Positions 54,116 to 62,271 of a stretch of 64,000 bases of DNA are shown here, piece after piece. Position numbers and translations under genes: made by a program. The stretch is from Flagellimonas profundi (GTDB taxonomy: Bacteria > Bacteroidota > Bacteroidia > Flavobacteriales > Flavobacteriaceae). The notes below the pieces were generated by a model. It worked only from the letters and a program-made list of their open reading frames with translations. It did no database searches and had not been told where the DNA came from. The DNA is taken from assembly GCF_017313275.1 (NCBI RefSeq), contig NZ_JAFLNM010000001.1, positions 1,364,001 to 1,428,000 on the forward strand, given 5' to 3'. Position 1 is the first letter of the stretch; each line of letters starts with the position of its first letter.

Positions 54116-55450
54116 ATGAGCACAGAGATCATCTACATCATAATAGGCATTGCCACATTGGCCATTGGGCTCTTTGTGGGCATGTACATTCAAAAACTGA
54201 AAACCAAGTCCACGGAGAGTGTTTGGGGCGAAAGGGAGCAGCAACTAAATGCAACCATCAAATCCCTGAACGATAAATTGTTGCTCAATGATGAGGAGCA
54301 AAAACAATTACAACGTGAAAAAGAGCAGCAGAGCAATCAGATTGTGCGATACCAGGCCGATTTGGAAAATCTTCAATTAAAGAACAGGGAACAAAAAGAA
54401 GAAGTAGAAAAACTTCAGGAAAAGTTTACCAAGGAATTTGAAAACCTCGCCAACAAAATCTTGGACGAAAAAAGTGAAAAATTCACCAAAAGCAACAAGG
54501 AGAACATTGAAAATATCCTGACCCCACTCAACAAAAAAATTAAGGAGTTCGAGGAAAAGGTGGAAAAATCACAAAAGGAAAACATTAGTATCCACTCCGC
54601 ACTAAAGGAACAATTGCTCAACTTACAGACCCAAAACCTTAAAATCACCCAAGAAGCTGAAAACTTGACCAAGGCCTTGAAAGGCGATAGCAAAATGCAA
54701 GGAAACTGGGGCGAACTGGTTCTGGAACGTGTTCTGGAAAAGTCTGGCCTGGAAAAGGATAGGGAATATAGCGTGCAACAAAGTTTTAAACGCGAAGATG
54801 GCAGTCGGGTAATGCCCGATGTGATCATCCACCTGCCCGATGGCAAAAAAATGGTCGTGGATTCCAAGGTTTCGTTAACAGATTATGAGCGCTACACCAA
54901 TGCAGAAGAAGAGGACAGGCCCAAATTCCTGAAGGACCATATCAACTCCTTACGAAGACATGTGGAACAGCTGTCTTCCAAAAAGTACGAAGACCTTTAC
55001 GAGATGGAGAGTCCTGATTTTGTGTTGATGTTCGTACCGATAGAGCCTGCATTTGCCATTGCCATAAATGAGGACAACTCCCTCTACAATAAAGCGTTTG
55101 AACAAAATATTGTAATCGTTACGCCTTCTACGCTATTGGCCACACTCAGGACGATTGATTCGATGTGGAGCAACGAGAAGCAGCAACGTAACGCTATTGA
55201 AATAGCTCGACAAGCAGGTGCACTTTACGATAAATTTGAAGGATTTGTCACCGACCTGACCAAAGTGGGCAAAAAGATGGATGAGGCCAAAAGTGAATAC
55301 CGTGGAGCCATGAACAAATTGGTCGAAGGACGTGGCAATATTGTCACCACCATCGAAAAATTGAAGAAAATGGGGGCAAAAGCTAAAAAATCGCTTCCCG
55401 AGCCCATTTTAAAGCGCGCCCACGAGGACGATTTTGAAGAACTTAATTAG
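54116..55450 (+). CDS. rmuC: RmuC-family DNA recombination protein
   Basis: A 444-residue protein with an N-terminal membrane segment (IIYIIIGIATLAIGLFVGMY), a long coiled coil rich in Glu, Gln and Lys (about 30-175), and a C-terminal RmuC domain whose KMQGNWGELVLERVLEKSGL, MPDVIIHLPDGKKMVVDSKV and MFVPIEPAFA motifs match the family. RmuC limits inversions at short inverted repeats and is proposed to be a nuclease. The gene follows the B12 importer by 61 bases; no functional link is evident. Confidence 0.93.
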   Translation: MSTEIIYIIIGIATLAIGLFVGMYIQKLKTKSTESVWGEREQQLNATIKSLNDKLLLNDEEQKQLQREKEQQSNQIVRYQADLENLQLKNREQKEEVEKLQEKFTKEFENLANKILDEKSEKFTKSNKENIENILTPLNKKIKEFEEKVEKSQKENISIHSALKEQLLNLQTQNLKITQEAENLTKALKGDSKMQGNWGELVLERVLEKSGLEKDREYSVQQSFKREDGSRVMPDVIIHLPDGKKMVVDSKVSLTDYERYTNAEEEDRPKFLKDHINSLRRHVEQLSSKKYEDLYEMESPDFVLMFVPIEPAFAIAINEDNSLYNKAFEQNIVIVTPSTLLATLRTIDSMWSNEKQQRNAIEIARQAGALYDKFEGFVTDLTKVGKKMDEAKSEYRGAMNKLVEGRGNIVTTIEKLKKMGAKAKKSLPEPILKRAHEDDFEELN

Positions 55451-55461
55451 AAACACTGACC

Positions 55462-55827
55462 ATGAAAAAATTCCTGACCATTTTTGTTGTTGCCATTATA
55501 ATTGGCGTTGTGGGATATTTTGCTTTCGTCTATTATGTACCCTATAGTGAGGGCTATCGTTCCGGCGAGCTCATTAAATTCAGTAGAAAAGGGGTTTTGG
55601 TAAAAACATGGGAAGGCCAGATCAGCCAAGGGTTGTCCGGTACCAATGTGTTTTCGTTCTCCGTGGAAGACGGTGAAAAGGAAATCATTGAAAAAATGAA
55701 AGAGTACCAAGGCCAGTACATCAAAGTTACCTACAAAGAACGCTATGCCACATTTTTCTGGTTAGGCGACACCAAGTATTTTATCACAGAAGTAAACTCT
55801 GAAAAATCACCGATTTTTAGGAATTAA
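55462..55827 (+). CDS. Small single-TM protein of unknown function
   Basis: A 121-residue protein with one N-terminal membrane segment (MKKFLTIFVVAIIIGVVGYFA) followed by a conserved soluble domain (YSEGYRSGELIKFSRKGVL, TWEGQISQGLSGTNVFSFS, TYKERYATFFWLGDTKYFI). I recall near-identical proteins named '6-phosphogluconate dehydrogenase' in flavobacterial databases; nothing in this protein supports that, and the real gnd gene is 3 kb downstream. Function unknown. It starts 11 bases after rmuC, 1 base before the thioesterase, so these three are cotranscribed. Confidence 0.82.
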   Translation: MKKFLTIFVVAIIIGVVGYFAFVYYVPYSEGYRSGELIKFSRKGVLVKTWEGQISQGLSGTNVFSFSVEDGEKEIIEKMKEYQGQYIKVTYKERYATFFWLGDTKYFITEVNSEKSPIFRN

Positions 55828-55828
55828 T

Positions 55829-56374
55829 ATGAAAAAGTTCAAATCATCCAGGGAAAGCAGGGTTGCCATCACCGAACTGATGCTCCCCTCCCACTCCAAT
55901 TTTGGTGGCAAGGTACACGGTGGACACATTCTCAACCTCATGGACCAAATAGCCTTTGCTTGTGCTTCCAAACACTCACAAAGCTATTGTGTTACCGCTT
56001 CGGTAAATCGAGTGGATTTCCTGAACCCCATTGAAGTTGGAGAGCTAGCTACACTAAAGGCTTCCATCAACTATACCGGAAAAACCTCGATGGTCGTGGG
56101 CGTACGTGTAGAATCCGAAAATGTGACCACGGGAGAAGTCAAGCATTGCAACTCCTCTTACTTTACCATGGTGGCCAAAGGCAAGGACGGCAAAAACAAA
56201 ACGATTCCCGGTCTAATATTAAAGACAAAGCAAGATATACGCCGTTTTGCACGCAGTAAGGAGCGTAAACAATCCGCCTTTAAACGCGACAGCAAATACG
56301 AATCGAATAACTTTAAAGTAAACGAATACTTGGAATTTCTAAAAGGAGAAAACGTTAAGATGGATTTTGATTAA
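55829..56374 (+). CDS. Hotdog-fold acyl-CoA thioesterase
   Basis: A 181-residue protein with a single hotdog domain of the YciA/BFIT acyl-CoA thioesterase type: LMLPSHSNFGGKVHGGHILN, MDQIAFACASKHSQ, TASVNRVDFLNPI and HCNSSYFTMVAKGKDGK. It should hydrolyse acyl-CoA, with chain-length preference unknown. The C-terminal basic extension (KSAFKRDSKYESNN-like, KQSAFKRDSKYESN) is unusual in length. It ends with a 20-base convergent overlap with pgl. Confidence 0.88.
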   Translation: MKKFKSSRESRVAITELMLPSHSNFGGKVHGGHILNLMDQIAFACASKHSQSYCVTASVNRVDFLNPIEVGELATLKASINYTGKTSMVVGVRVESENVTTGEVKHCNSSYFTMVAKGKDGKNKTIPGLILKTKQDIRRFARSKERKQSAFKRDSKYESNNFKVNEYLEFLKGENVKMDFD

Positions 56375-57080
56375 GCTTTGCAGCAGCTTCCTTATCCAAA
56401 AACCAAACTAAATTTCCTGATGATGGATTAACCAAAGATGCAGGGTATGCATCGGATCCTTCGGTTTTTTCAACAACGGCTTTCACCTTTTCTGCTTTTG
56501 ATGCTCCCGTGACCAAAAAGGCCACTTCTTTGGCTGCATTGATGACCTTCCCGTTAATGGAAACTCTTTTTTGGCCCGAATCTGGATGAGTAGCCACCAC
56601 GCAATGGTCCTGGGAATCCCACAACTCAATCTCGTGAGGGAAAATGGAGGCGGTATGACCATCATCGCCCATACCCAATATCACTAGGTCAAATTGTGGC
56701 GTCTTCTCCACTCTATCCAAATCTATTTCCAAAAGATTGGCATAGCGCATTGCTTCGTTAACAGGATTTTTTTCACCCAAAATCCGATTGATGTTCTCTT
56801 TAGGCACTTCGATTTTAGAAAACAGGTGCTCCACGGTCATTTTATAGTTGCTTTCATCATCAGAAGGAGGAACACAACGTTCGTCACCCCAATAAAAATG
56901 CACATTGCTCCAATCCACTTTATCCGCAAAATTGTCGGCCAACACATCAAAAACTATCTTTGGTGTGCTTCCTCCCGACAATGCCACGTGAAAAGCGTCT
57001 TTATCTTTTAATTGATCTACAAAGTAGCTGGAAAACTGTTCTGCTACCTCTTGTTTGTCTTTATAAATTTTTAAATCCAT
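56355..57080 (-). CDS. pgl: 6-phosphogluconolactonase
   Basis: A 241-residue enzyme of the DevB/SOL type that hydrolyses 6-phosphogluconolactone, step two of the oxidative pentose phosphate pathway. Motifs: ALSGGSTPKIVFDVL, HFYWGDERCVPP, GMGDDGHTASIFP and a late SLVNPSSGNLVWFLD. It follows zwf on the same strand after 85 bases, so the two are probably one operon. It overlaps the thioesterase gene by 20 bases, convergently. Confidence 0.95.
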   Translation of the reverse strand: MDLKIYKDKQEVAEQFSSYFVDQLKDKDAFHVALSGGSTPKIVFDVLADNFADKVDWSNVHFYWGDERCVPPSDDESNYKMTVEHLFSKIEVPKENINRILGEKNPVNEAMRYANLLEIDLDRVEKTPQFDLVILGMGDDGHTASIFPHEIELWDSQDHCVVATHPDSGQKRVSINGKVINAAKEVAFLVTGASKAEKVKAVVEKTEGSDAYPASLVNPSSGNLVWFLDKEAAAKLNQNPS

Positions 57081-57165
57081 CTTGAATTAATTTTTTTGAT
57101 TATGCCCTTGGTTTATCCAGAGCGCAACCAAAGGACTCGAACTGACACATCGGACATCGGAAAAA

Positions 57166-58698
57166 TCAACAAATCACACAATAGCCAGGGTCTTCCGCCA
57201 AGTTCTCGCTAGGGTTTCGCCAATACCCGTCATCTCCGATCAAACTATCTGCATTTTCAGGACCCCATGCTCCTGCGGCATAACCGTACATACGAACATC
57301 CTTACCGCTTTTCCAGTAGTTCAAAATCGGATCTACGAATTCCCAGGCCGCTTCTACCTCATCGGCCCTGGCATATAAGGTCGCATCGCCTTGCATGGCA
57401 TCCAACAACAAACGTTCGTAGGCTTCCATTACATAGGTTTCGGCCAAACTGGAGTAGTAAAAGTCCAGATTTGCACGTTCCACTTTAAACCCTTGACCTG
57501 GAACTTTGACCCCAAATTTGATCAGAATTCCTTCATCCGGTTGAATCCGGACTATCAATTTATTGTCCATTTCTTGCATGCCGGACCCCCTAAATATTTG
57601 GTGGTGGGGTTTTTTAAAGTGGATTACGATTTCTGTCACTTTTGTTGGCATTCGTTTAGCCGTCCTAACATAAAAAGGAACTCCGTGCCAACGCCAATTG
57701 TCCACATAAAATTTAATAGCGGCATAGGTTTCTGTGGTGGAATTTGGATCTACCCCATCTTCTTCACGATAGCCTTTCACTTTTTTACCTCCTACCTTGG
57801 ATGAGACATATTGTCCACGTATGGTGTTTTCAAAAAGCTCTTTTTCGTCGGTCATAATGCGTAAAGACTTCAGTGCCTTTACTTTTTCGTTCCTAATTTC
57901 TTCAGCATCGGCGCCAATGGGCGGTTCCATTACCACCAACGAAACAATCTGTAAGAGGTGGTTCTGAAACATATCCCGCAGCGCACCGGACTTATCGTAA
58001 TAGCCCCCACGCTTTTCCACACCCACACTTTCTGCATTGGTAATTTCTACATGCTGAATGTAGTTGCGGTTCCATAATGGTTCAAAAATACTGTTGGAAA
58101 AACGGGTTACCAATAAGTTTTGGACGGTCTCTTTCCCCAAATAATGGTCGATTCTATATATCTGATGCTCTTTAAAGTATTGATGAATCCCCTTGTTCAA
58201 CTTTTTAGCGGTCTCCAAGCTATATCCAAAGGGCTTCTCCACCACCAAACGCTTCCATCCATTATTTTGGGTGTTCATCCCGGCGTCGGATAGATTATGG
58301 GCTATAGTTTCGTACAAAGTGGGTGGCGTGGACAGGTAATAAATAATATTTCCAGAGGTGTTGTTTTTTTCTTTAAGTTGTTCCACGCGCTTTCTTAAAA
58401 CCCCGTAATCAGTATCGTAACTATCCCCTAAATCCTCATAAAATAGCTTGTTCGCAAAATTCGTTATTTCACTCTCCTTAAGATCCTTGGTCTTTTCTTT
58501 TAAATAATCACTTTTATACACCACGCGGTCGCGAAACGCCTGATCGGAAAGGTCGCTCCTACTCACACCAAGTACTACAAAGTTTTCCGGTAATTGTTTG
58601 GCCAAGTATAAGTTAAACAAGGATGGCATCAGCTTTCTTGCTGTCAAATCACCCGATGCTCCAAAAATAACGAGCATCTGATTCTCAGTCTTTTTCAT
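57166..58698 (-). CDS. zwf: Glucose-6-phosphate 1-dehydrogenase
   Basis: A 510-residue dehydrogenase that oxidises glucose 6-phosphate to the lactone with NADP (or NAD). The nucleotide motif VIFGASGDLTARKLMPSLF is at the N-terminus and the active-site signature RIDHYLGKETVQN is present, with NAESVGVEKRGGYYDKSGALR further on. It is the first gene of the zwf-pgl operon and is divergent from gnd across 164 bases that contain the inverted repeat at 58730-58764. Confidence 0.97.
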   Translation of the reverse strand: MKKTENQMLVIFGASGDLTARKLMPSLFNLYLAKQLPENFVVLGVSRSDLSDQAFRDRVVYKSDYLKEKTKDLKESEITNFANKLFYEDLGDSYDTDYGVLRKRVEQLKEKNNTSGNIIYYLSTPPTLYETIAHNLSDAGMNTQNNGWKRLVVEKPFGYSLETAKKLNKGIHQYFKEHQIYRIDHYLGKETVQNLLVTRFSNSIFEPLWNRNYIQHVEITNAESVGVEKRGGYYDKSGALRDMFQNHLLQIVSLVVMEPPIGADAEEIRNEKVKALKSLRIMTDEKELFENTIRGQYVSSKVGGKKVKGYREEDGVDPNSTTETYAAIKFYVDNWRWHGVPFYVRTAKRMPTKVTEIVIHFKKPHHQIFRGSGMQEMDNKLIVRIQPDEGILIKFGVKVPGQGFKVERANLDFYYSSLAETYVMEAYERLLLDAMQGDATLYARADEVEAAWEFVDPILNYWKSGKDVRMYGYAAGAWGPENADSLIGDDGYWRNPSENLAEDPGYCVIC

Positions 58699-58729
58699 AG
58701 TATTTCAGGTTTCTGGCGAGTTATACGCA

Positions 58730-58764
58730 TATTGACAGATTCATTCCAATATGATGTCAATATT
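58730..58764. promoter_or_regulatory. Inverted repeat between zwf and gnd
   Basis: ATATTGACA (58730-58738) and TGTCAATAT (58756-58764) form perfect 9-bp arms separated by 17 bases, in the divergent promoter region, 32 bases before the zwf start. The spacing suits a dimeric regulator of sugar-phosphate or redox metabolism, but none is encoded in the window. Confidence 0.5.
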
Positions 58765-58862
58765 TTTGAGCATGACGAATATAAGGTTTATTTTAGGTTC
58801 GTATTTCAATAAATCACAACCTTAGGGTTGTCTTAACAACAAAAGAAGAAGAAAAATATATA

Positions 58863-60272
58863 ATGGCGGATACGTATGATTTTGGCCTTGTGGGCCTTGG
58901 GGTAATGGGACGTAATTTTATTTTGAATGTGGCCGACAACGGATTTACCGCATTCGGAAATGATTTGGATGAAGAAAAGGTAAGTGCATTGATCAAAGAA
59001 GGTGGTGATTCCAACAAAGTGAACGCCACTTCTGATGTAAAAACCTTTGTACAATCGTTGACAACTCCCCGAAAAATCATGTTGTTGGTACCTGCCGGAA
59101 AAATCGTGGACAGCGTGATCGAAGGGTTGTTGCCCCATTTGGACAAGGGCGATATTATTATTGATGGAGGAAATTCCTTTTACACCGATACCGACCGTCG
59201 CGAGGCCTATTTAAAAGAAAAAGGCATCAACTTTTTTGGCGCCGGCGTTTCCGGTGGGGCCGAAGGTGCCAGAAAGGGGCCCAGTATTATGCCTGGAGGT
59301 TCCAAGGAAGCCTACCAACATGTAAAGCCAATTTTTGAAGCCGTTTCTGCCAAATACAAAGGTGAGCCCTGTGTGGCCTATCTGGGACCAAAATCTGCGG
59401 GGAACTACGTAAAAATGGTACATAATGGCATCGAATACGGTTTGATGCAGTTGACCTCCGAGATTTATGACCTCCTAAAAAAAGCAGGCGGACTTACCAA
59501 CGATGAGCTCCATAAAACATATTCGGAGTGGAATGAAGGGCGTTTACAATCCTTTTTAGTGGAAATCACTTCCGAAATATTTGATCAAAAAGATGATTTG
59601 ACGGATAATGACCTTGTTGATATGATTCTGGACAAGGCAAAACAAAAGGGAACCGGAAAATGGACCTCACAAAACGCCATGGATTTGGGCATTCCGGTAC
59701 CCACCATTGATATTGCAGTGAGTATGCGGGAAATATCCGCCCTAAAAGCAGAACGCATCAAAGCCGACGAGCTGTACGGTCGCCCTGTGCCCAATGCCGT
59801 GGACAAAGAGGATTTTACCGTAAAAGCGGAGCAAGCACTGTATTTTGCCTTCATCATTACGTATGCACAGGGAATGCACCAATTGGCCGATGCCTCCAAA
59901 GAATACGGTTATGAACTGGAATTGGGGGAAATTGCCAAAATATGGCGTGCAGGCTGTATTATCCGTGCCGCGTTGTTGGCCGATATCACCAAAGCCTATC
60001 AAACGGATAAAGATTTACAGAACCTCCTGCTATCGTCCTCTTTTGTGGAGAAAGTCCAAAGCACGGTCGATGCAGCAAGGGAATTGGTGAGTTATGGGGC
60101 GGCCAACGGCATCCCATTGCCAGGATTGTCCAACGCGCTTACCTATTTTGATGCCTATACCAGTAGCCGTTTGCCCTTGAACTTGATTCAGGCACAACGC
60201 GATTACTTTGGATCGCACACCTATGAGCGTTTGGACCGCGAAGGTATTTTCCATACCGAGTGGGAGAGGTAG
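58863..60272 (+). CDS. gnd: 6-phosphogluconate dehydrogenase, decarboxylating
   Basis: A 469-residue dehydrogenase converting 6-phosphogluconate to ribulose 5-phosphate and CO2 with reduction of NADP. The N-terminal GLGVMGRNFILNVADNGF motif, GVSGGAEGARKGPSIMPGGS and the KMVHNGIEYGLMQL segment with the catalytic Lys are family signatures, and the C-terminal part fits the dimer tail (PLNLIQAQRDYFGSHTYERLD). It is divergent from zwf-pgl and completes the oxidative branch. A ChaN-like gene follows after 11 bases. Confidence 0.97.
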   Translation: MADTYDFGLVGLGVMGRNFILNVADNGFTAFGNDLDEEKVSALIKEGGDSNKVNATSDVKTFVQSLTTPRKIMLLVPAGKIVDSVIEGLLPHLDKGDIIIDGGNSFYTDTDRREAYLKEKGINFFGAGVSGGAEGARKGPSIMPGGSKEAYQHVKPIFEAVSAKYKGEPCVAYLGPKSAGNYVKMVHNGIEYGLMQLTSEIYDLLKKAGGLTNDELHKTYSEWNEGRLQSFLVEITSEIFDQKDDLTDNDLVDMILDKAKQKGTGKWTSQNAMDLGIPVPTIDIAVSMREISALKAERIKADELYGRPVPNAVDKEDFTVKAEQALYFAFIITYAQGMHQLADASKEYGYELELGEIAKIWRAGCIIRAALLADITKAYQTDKDLQNLLLSSSFVEKVQSTVDAARELVSYGAANGIPLPGLSNALTYFDAYTSSRLPLNLIQAQRDYFGSHTYERLDREGIFHTEWER

Positions 60273-60283
60273 AATCAAATCAA

Positions 60284-61135
60284 ATGAAAAAAGTACTCTT
60301 TCTTCTAGCCTTCATCCTTAACCTTTTGACCCTAACAGCTCAAAAAGAACCCTACGTTATTTACAACGCCAAAGGAAAGAAGGTATCGTACAAAAAAATG
60401 CTCAAGACCCTTGAGAACAAGGATATGGTACTATTTGGGGAGCTGCACAACAATCCTATAGCGCATTGGCTGCAATATGAGCTTACGGCGGACCTGAATG
60501 CCAAAAGACCGCTTATCCTCGGTGCCGAAATGATCGAAACCGATAACCAAGATGAACTCAATGATTATTTATCGGGCAAGATAGACTACAAGGCATTGGA
60601 TTCCACGGCACGGCTCTGGAAAAATCACAAAACCGATTATGCCCCCTTGGTGGACTTTGCCAAAGACAGTAATTTGGTTTTTGTGGCCTCCAATGTGCCC
60701 AGACGGTATGCCAGTATGGTGTACAACGGCGGATTTGAAGCCTTGGATTCACTCCCCGCTCAAGAAAAGGAATGGATTGCTCCCCTACCGATTGCGTTTG
60801 ATCCGGAATTGCCCGGATACCAAAACATTCTTAAAATGATGGGCGATCACGGTAGCCCCACTTTGGTGATGGCCCAAGCTATCAAAGATGCGACCATGGC
60901 ACATTTTATACTTCAAAATTATGAGGAGGGCTCATTGTTTTTGCATTATAACGGGGCTTACCATTCCAATGATTATGAAGGCATTCTTTGGTACCTCCAA
61001 TTGGAGCGACCCGATTTAGAATATGGTACCATATCCACGGTTACACAAGAAAATGTGCATGACCTGGAGGAAGAAAATCGTAACGTGGCGGATTTTATCA
61101 TCTGTGTAGATCAAAACATGACCACCACTTATTAA
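60284..61135 (+). CDS. ChaN-family exported iron/haem-binding protein
   Basis: A 283-residue protein best started at ATG 60284 (MKKVLFLLAFILNLLTLTAQ), giving a signal peptide without a lipobox Cys. The ChaN core is visible: DMVLFGELHNNPIAHWLQYE with the conserved ELHNN, then ILGAEMIETDNQDELNDYL, MAQAIKDATMAHFIL and FLHYNGAYHSNDYEGI. ChaN proteins bind haem through a Tyr/His pair at the outer membrane in pathogens. It starts 11 bases after the gnd stop and is likely cotranscribed, with no obvious link. Confidence 0.88.
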   Translation: MKKVLFLLAFILNLLTLTAQKEPYVIYNAKGKKVSYKKMLKTLENKDMVLFGELHNNPIAHWLQYELTADLNAKRPLILGAEMIETDNQDELNDYLSGKIDYKALDSTARLWKNHKTDYAPLVDFAKDSNLVFVASNVPRRYASMVYNGGFEALDSLPAQEKEWIAPLPIAFDPELPGYQNILKMMGDHGSPTLVMAQAIKDATMAHFILQNYEEGSLFLHYNGAYHSNDYEGILWYLQLERPDLEYGTISTVTQENVHDLEEENRNVADFIICVDQNMTTTY

Positions 61136-61294
61136 CCCATCTTCTTCACCCCTCTATTATTTTTCAGTCTAGATTATCTGAAAATCAATTGAGAAGAATA
61201 TAAAATCCTTATTTTTAAGTGTTTCAATCAAAACACGGCCGAACGCCCCTTCAATCGGTCAGTTTTTTTGGAGTTTCAAGCGTAATATGTCCAA

Positions 61295-62221
61295 ATGGAA
61301 CTATTTGAAAATTTAAAGGATTGGTTTACTAATGAAAGCCTCACCTCGAGCATACTTAAATACCTGGCTTGGGTTGTACTGATATTTATACTTATTGCAT
61401 GGACACGACGGTGGATGAAGAAAAATCTTCATGATAATTCCGTTAAATACAAAGCGCAAAAAGCAATTCAGGTAATTGGCTACCTGTTTATTGTTTTGAT
61501 CACCATCTCGTATTTTACCGGCAGTATTAGGGATTTTGGACTTGCCATGGGACTGCTCACCGCAGGAATTACGATTACCCTGCAAGAATTGATATTAAGT
61601 ATTGCAGGCTCCTTCTATATCTTTTTTGTGCGAGTCTACAAACCTGGGGACCGAATAGAATTGAACGGCATTAAAGGTGATGTTATCGACATAGATAGCA
61701 TGTACACCACCATGATGGAAATAGGGGAATGGGTTTCCAGCGACAATTACAGCGGGCGTATCGTTAAACTGAGCAATTCCTTTGTTTTTAAAGGACCGGT
61801 TTATAATTATTCCTCGGATTTCCCTTTTGTTTGGGATGAATTCAATTTACCCATCAGATATGGTTCCGATTTGGAGTTGGCCAAAAAAATCGTCATTACG
61901 GTTGCACAGGAAATGCTATCTGGATATGTACAAAGTTCCATAGCAGGATGGAAGGATGTGGTGAACAAATATTATATCGAAGATGCCCAGGTCAACCCCA
62001 CACTTGCCATTACAATGACCGACAATTGGGTTCAGTTTAATTTAAGGTATATTGTAGACTATAAAAAAAGAAGGATTACCAAACATCTTCTTAATGAAGA
62101 AATTGGCAAAAGAATCCAAAAAACCAATGATAAGGTCATTTTGGCCTCGGCCACTTATGAAATTGTCAATATACCTACAGTCCATATCGATGAGACAAGA
62201 AATACCGATAAATCAGAATGA
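61295..62221 (+). CDS. MscS-family mechanosensitive channel (second copy)
   Basis: A 308-residue membrane protein with an N-terminal soluble part, membrane segments at about 20-40, 60-78 and 88-114, and a long C-terminal cytoplasmic domain. The pore region reads AGITITLQELILSIAGSFYI, which lacks the Ala/Gly pattern of classical MscS, so gating may differ. It keeps FVRVYKPGDRIELNGIKGDV and the beta domain. It is one of two MscS-type proteins in the window. Confidence 0.85.
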   Translation: MELFENLKDWFTNESLTSSILKYLAWVVLIFILIAWTRRWMKKNLHDNSVKYKAQKAIQVIGYLFIVLITISYFTGSIRDFGLAMGLLTAGITITLQELILSIAGSFYIFFVRVYKPGDRIELNGIKGDVIDIDSMYTTMMEIGEWVSSDNYSGRIVKLSNSFVFKGPVYNYSSDFPFVWDEFNLPIRYGSDLELAKKIVITVAQEMLSGYVQSSIAGWKDVVNKYYIEDAQVNPTLAITMTDNWVQFNLRYIVDYKKRRITKHLLNEEIGKRIQKTNDKVILASATYEIVNIPTVHIDETRNTDKSE

Positions 62222-62271
62222 TATAAAAAAAGATAACGTCTTCTAAAAACATGACCTTAAATACCAACCTT

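Noticed and set aside
54415..54867. 150-codon minus-strand frame inside rmuC
   Set aside because: Ser/Phe/Leu-rich product expected opposite a Lys/Glu-rich coiled coil; shadow frame.
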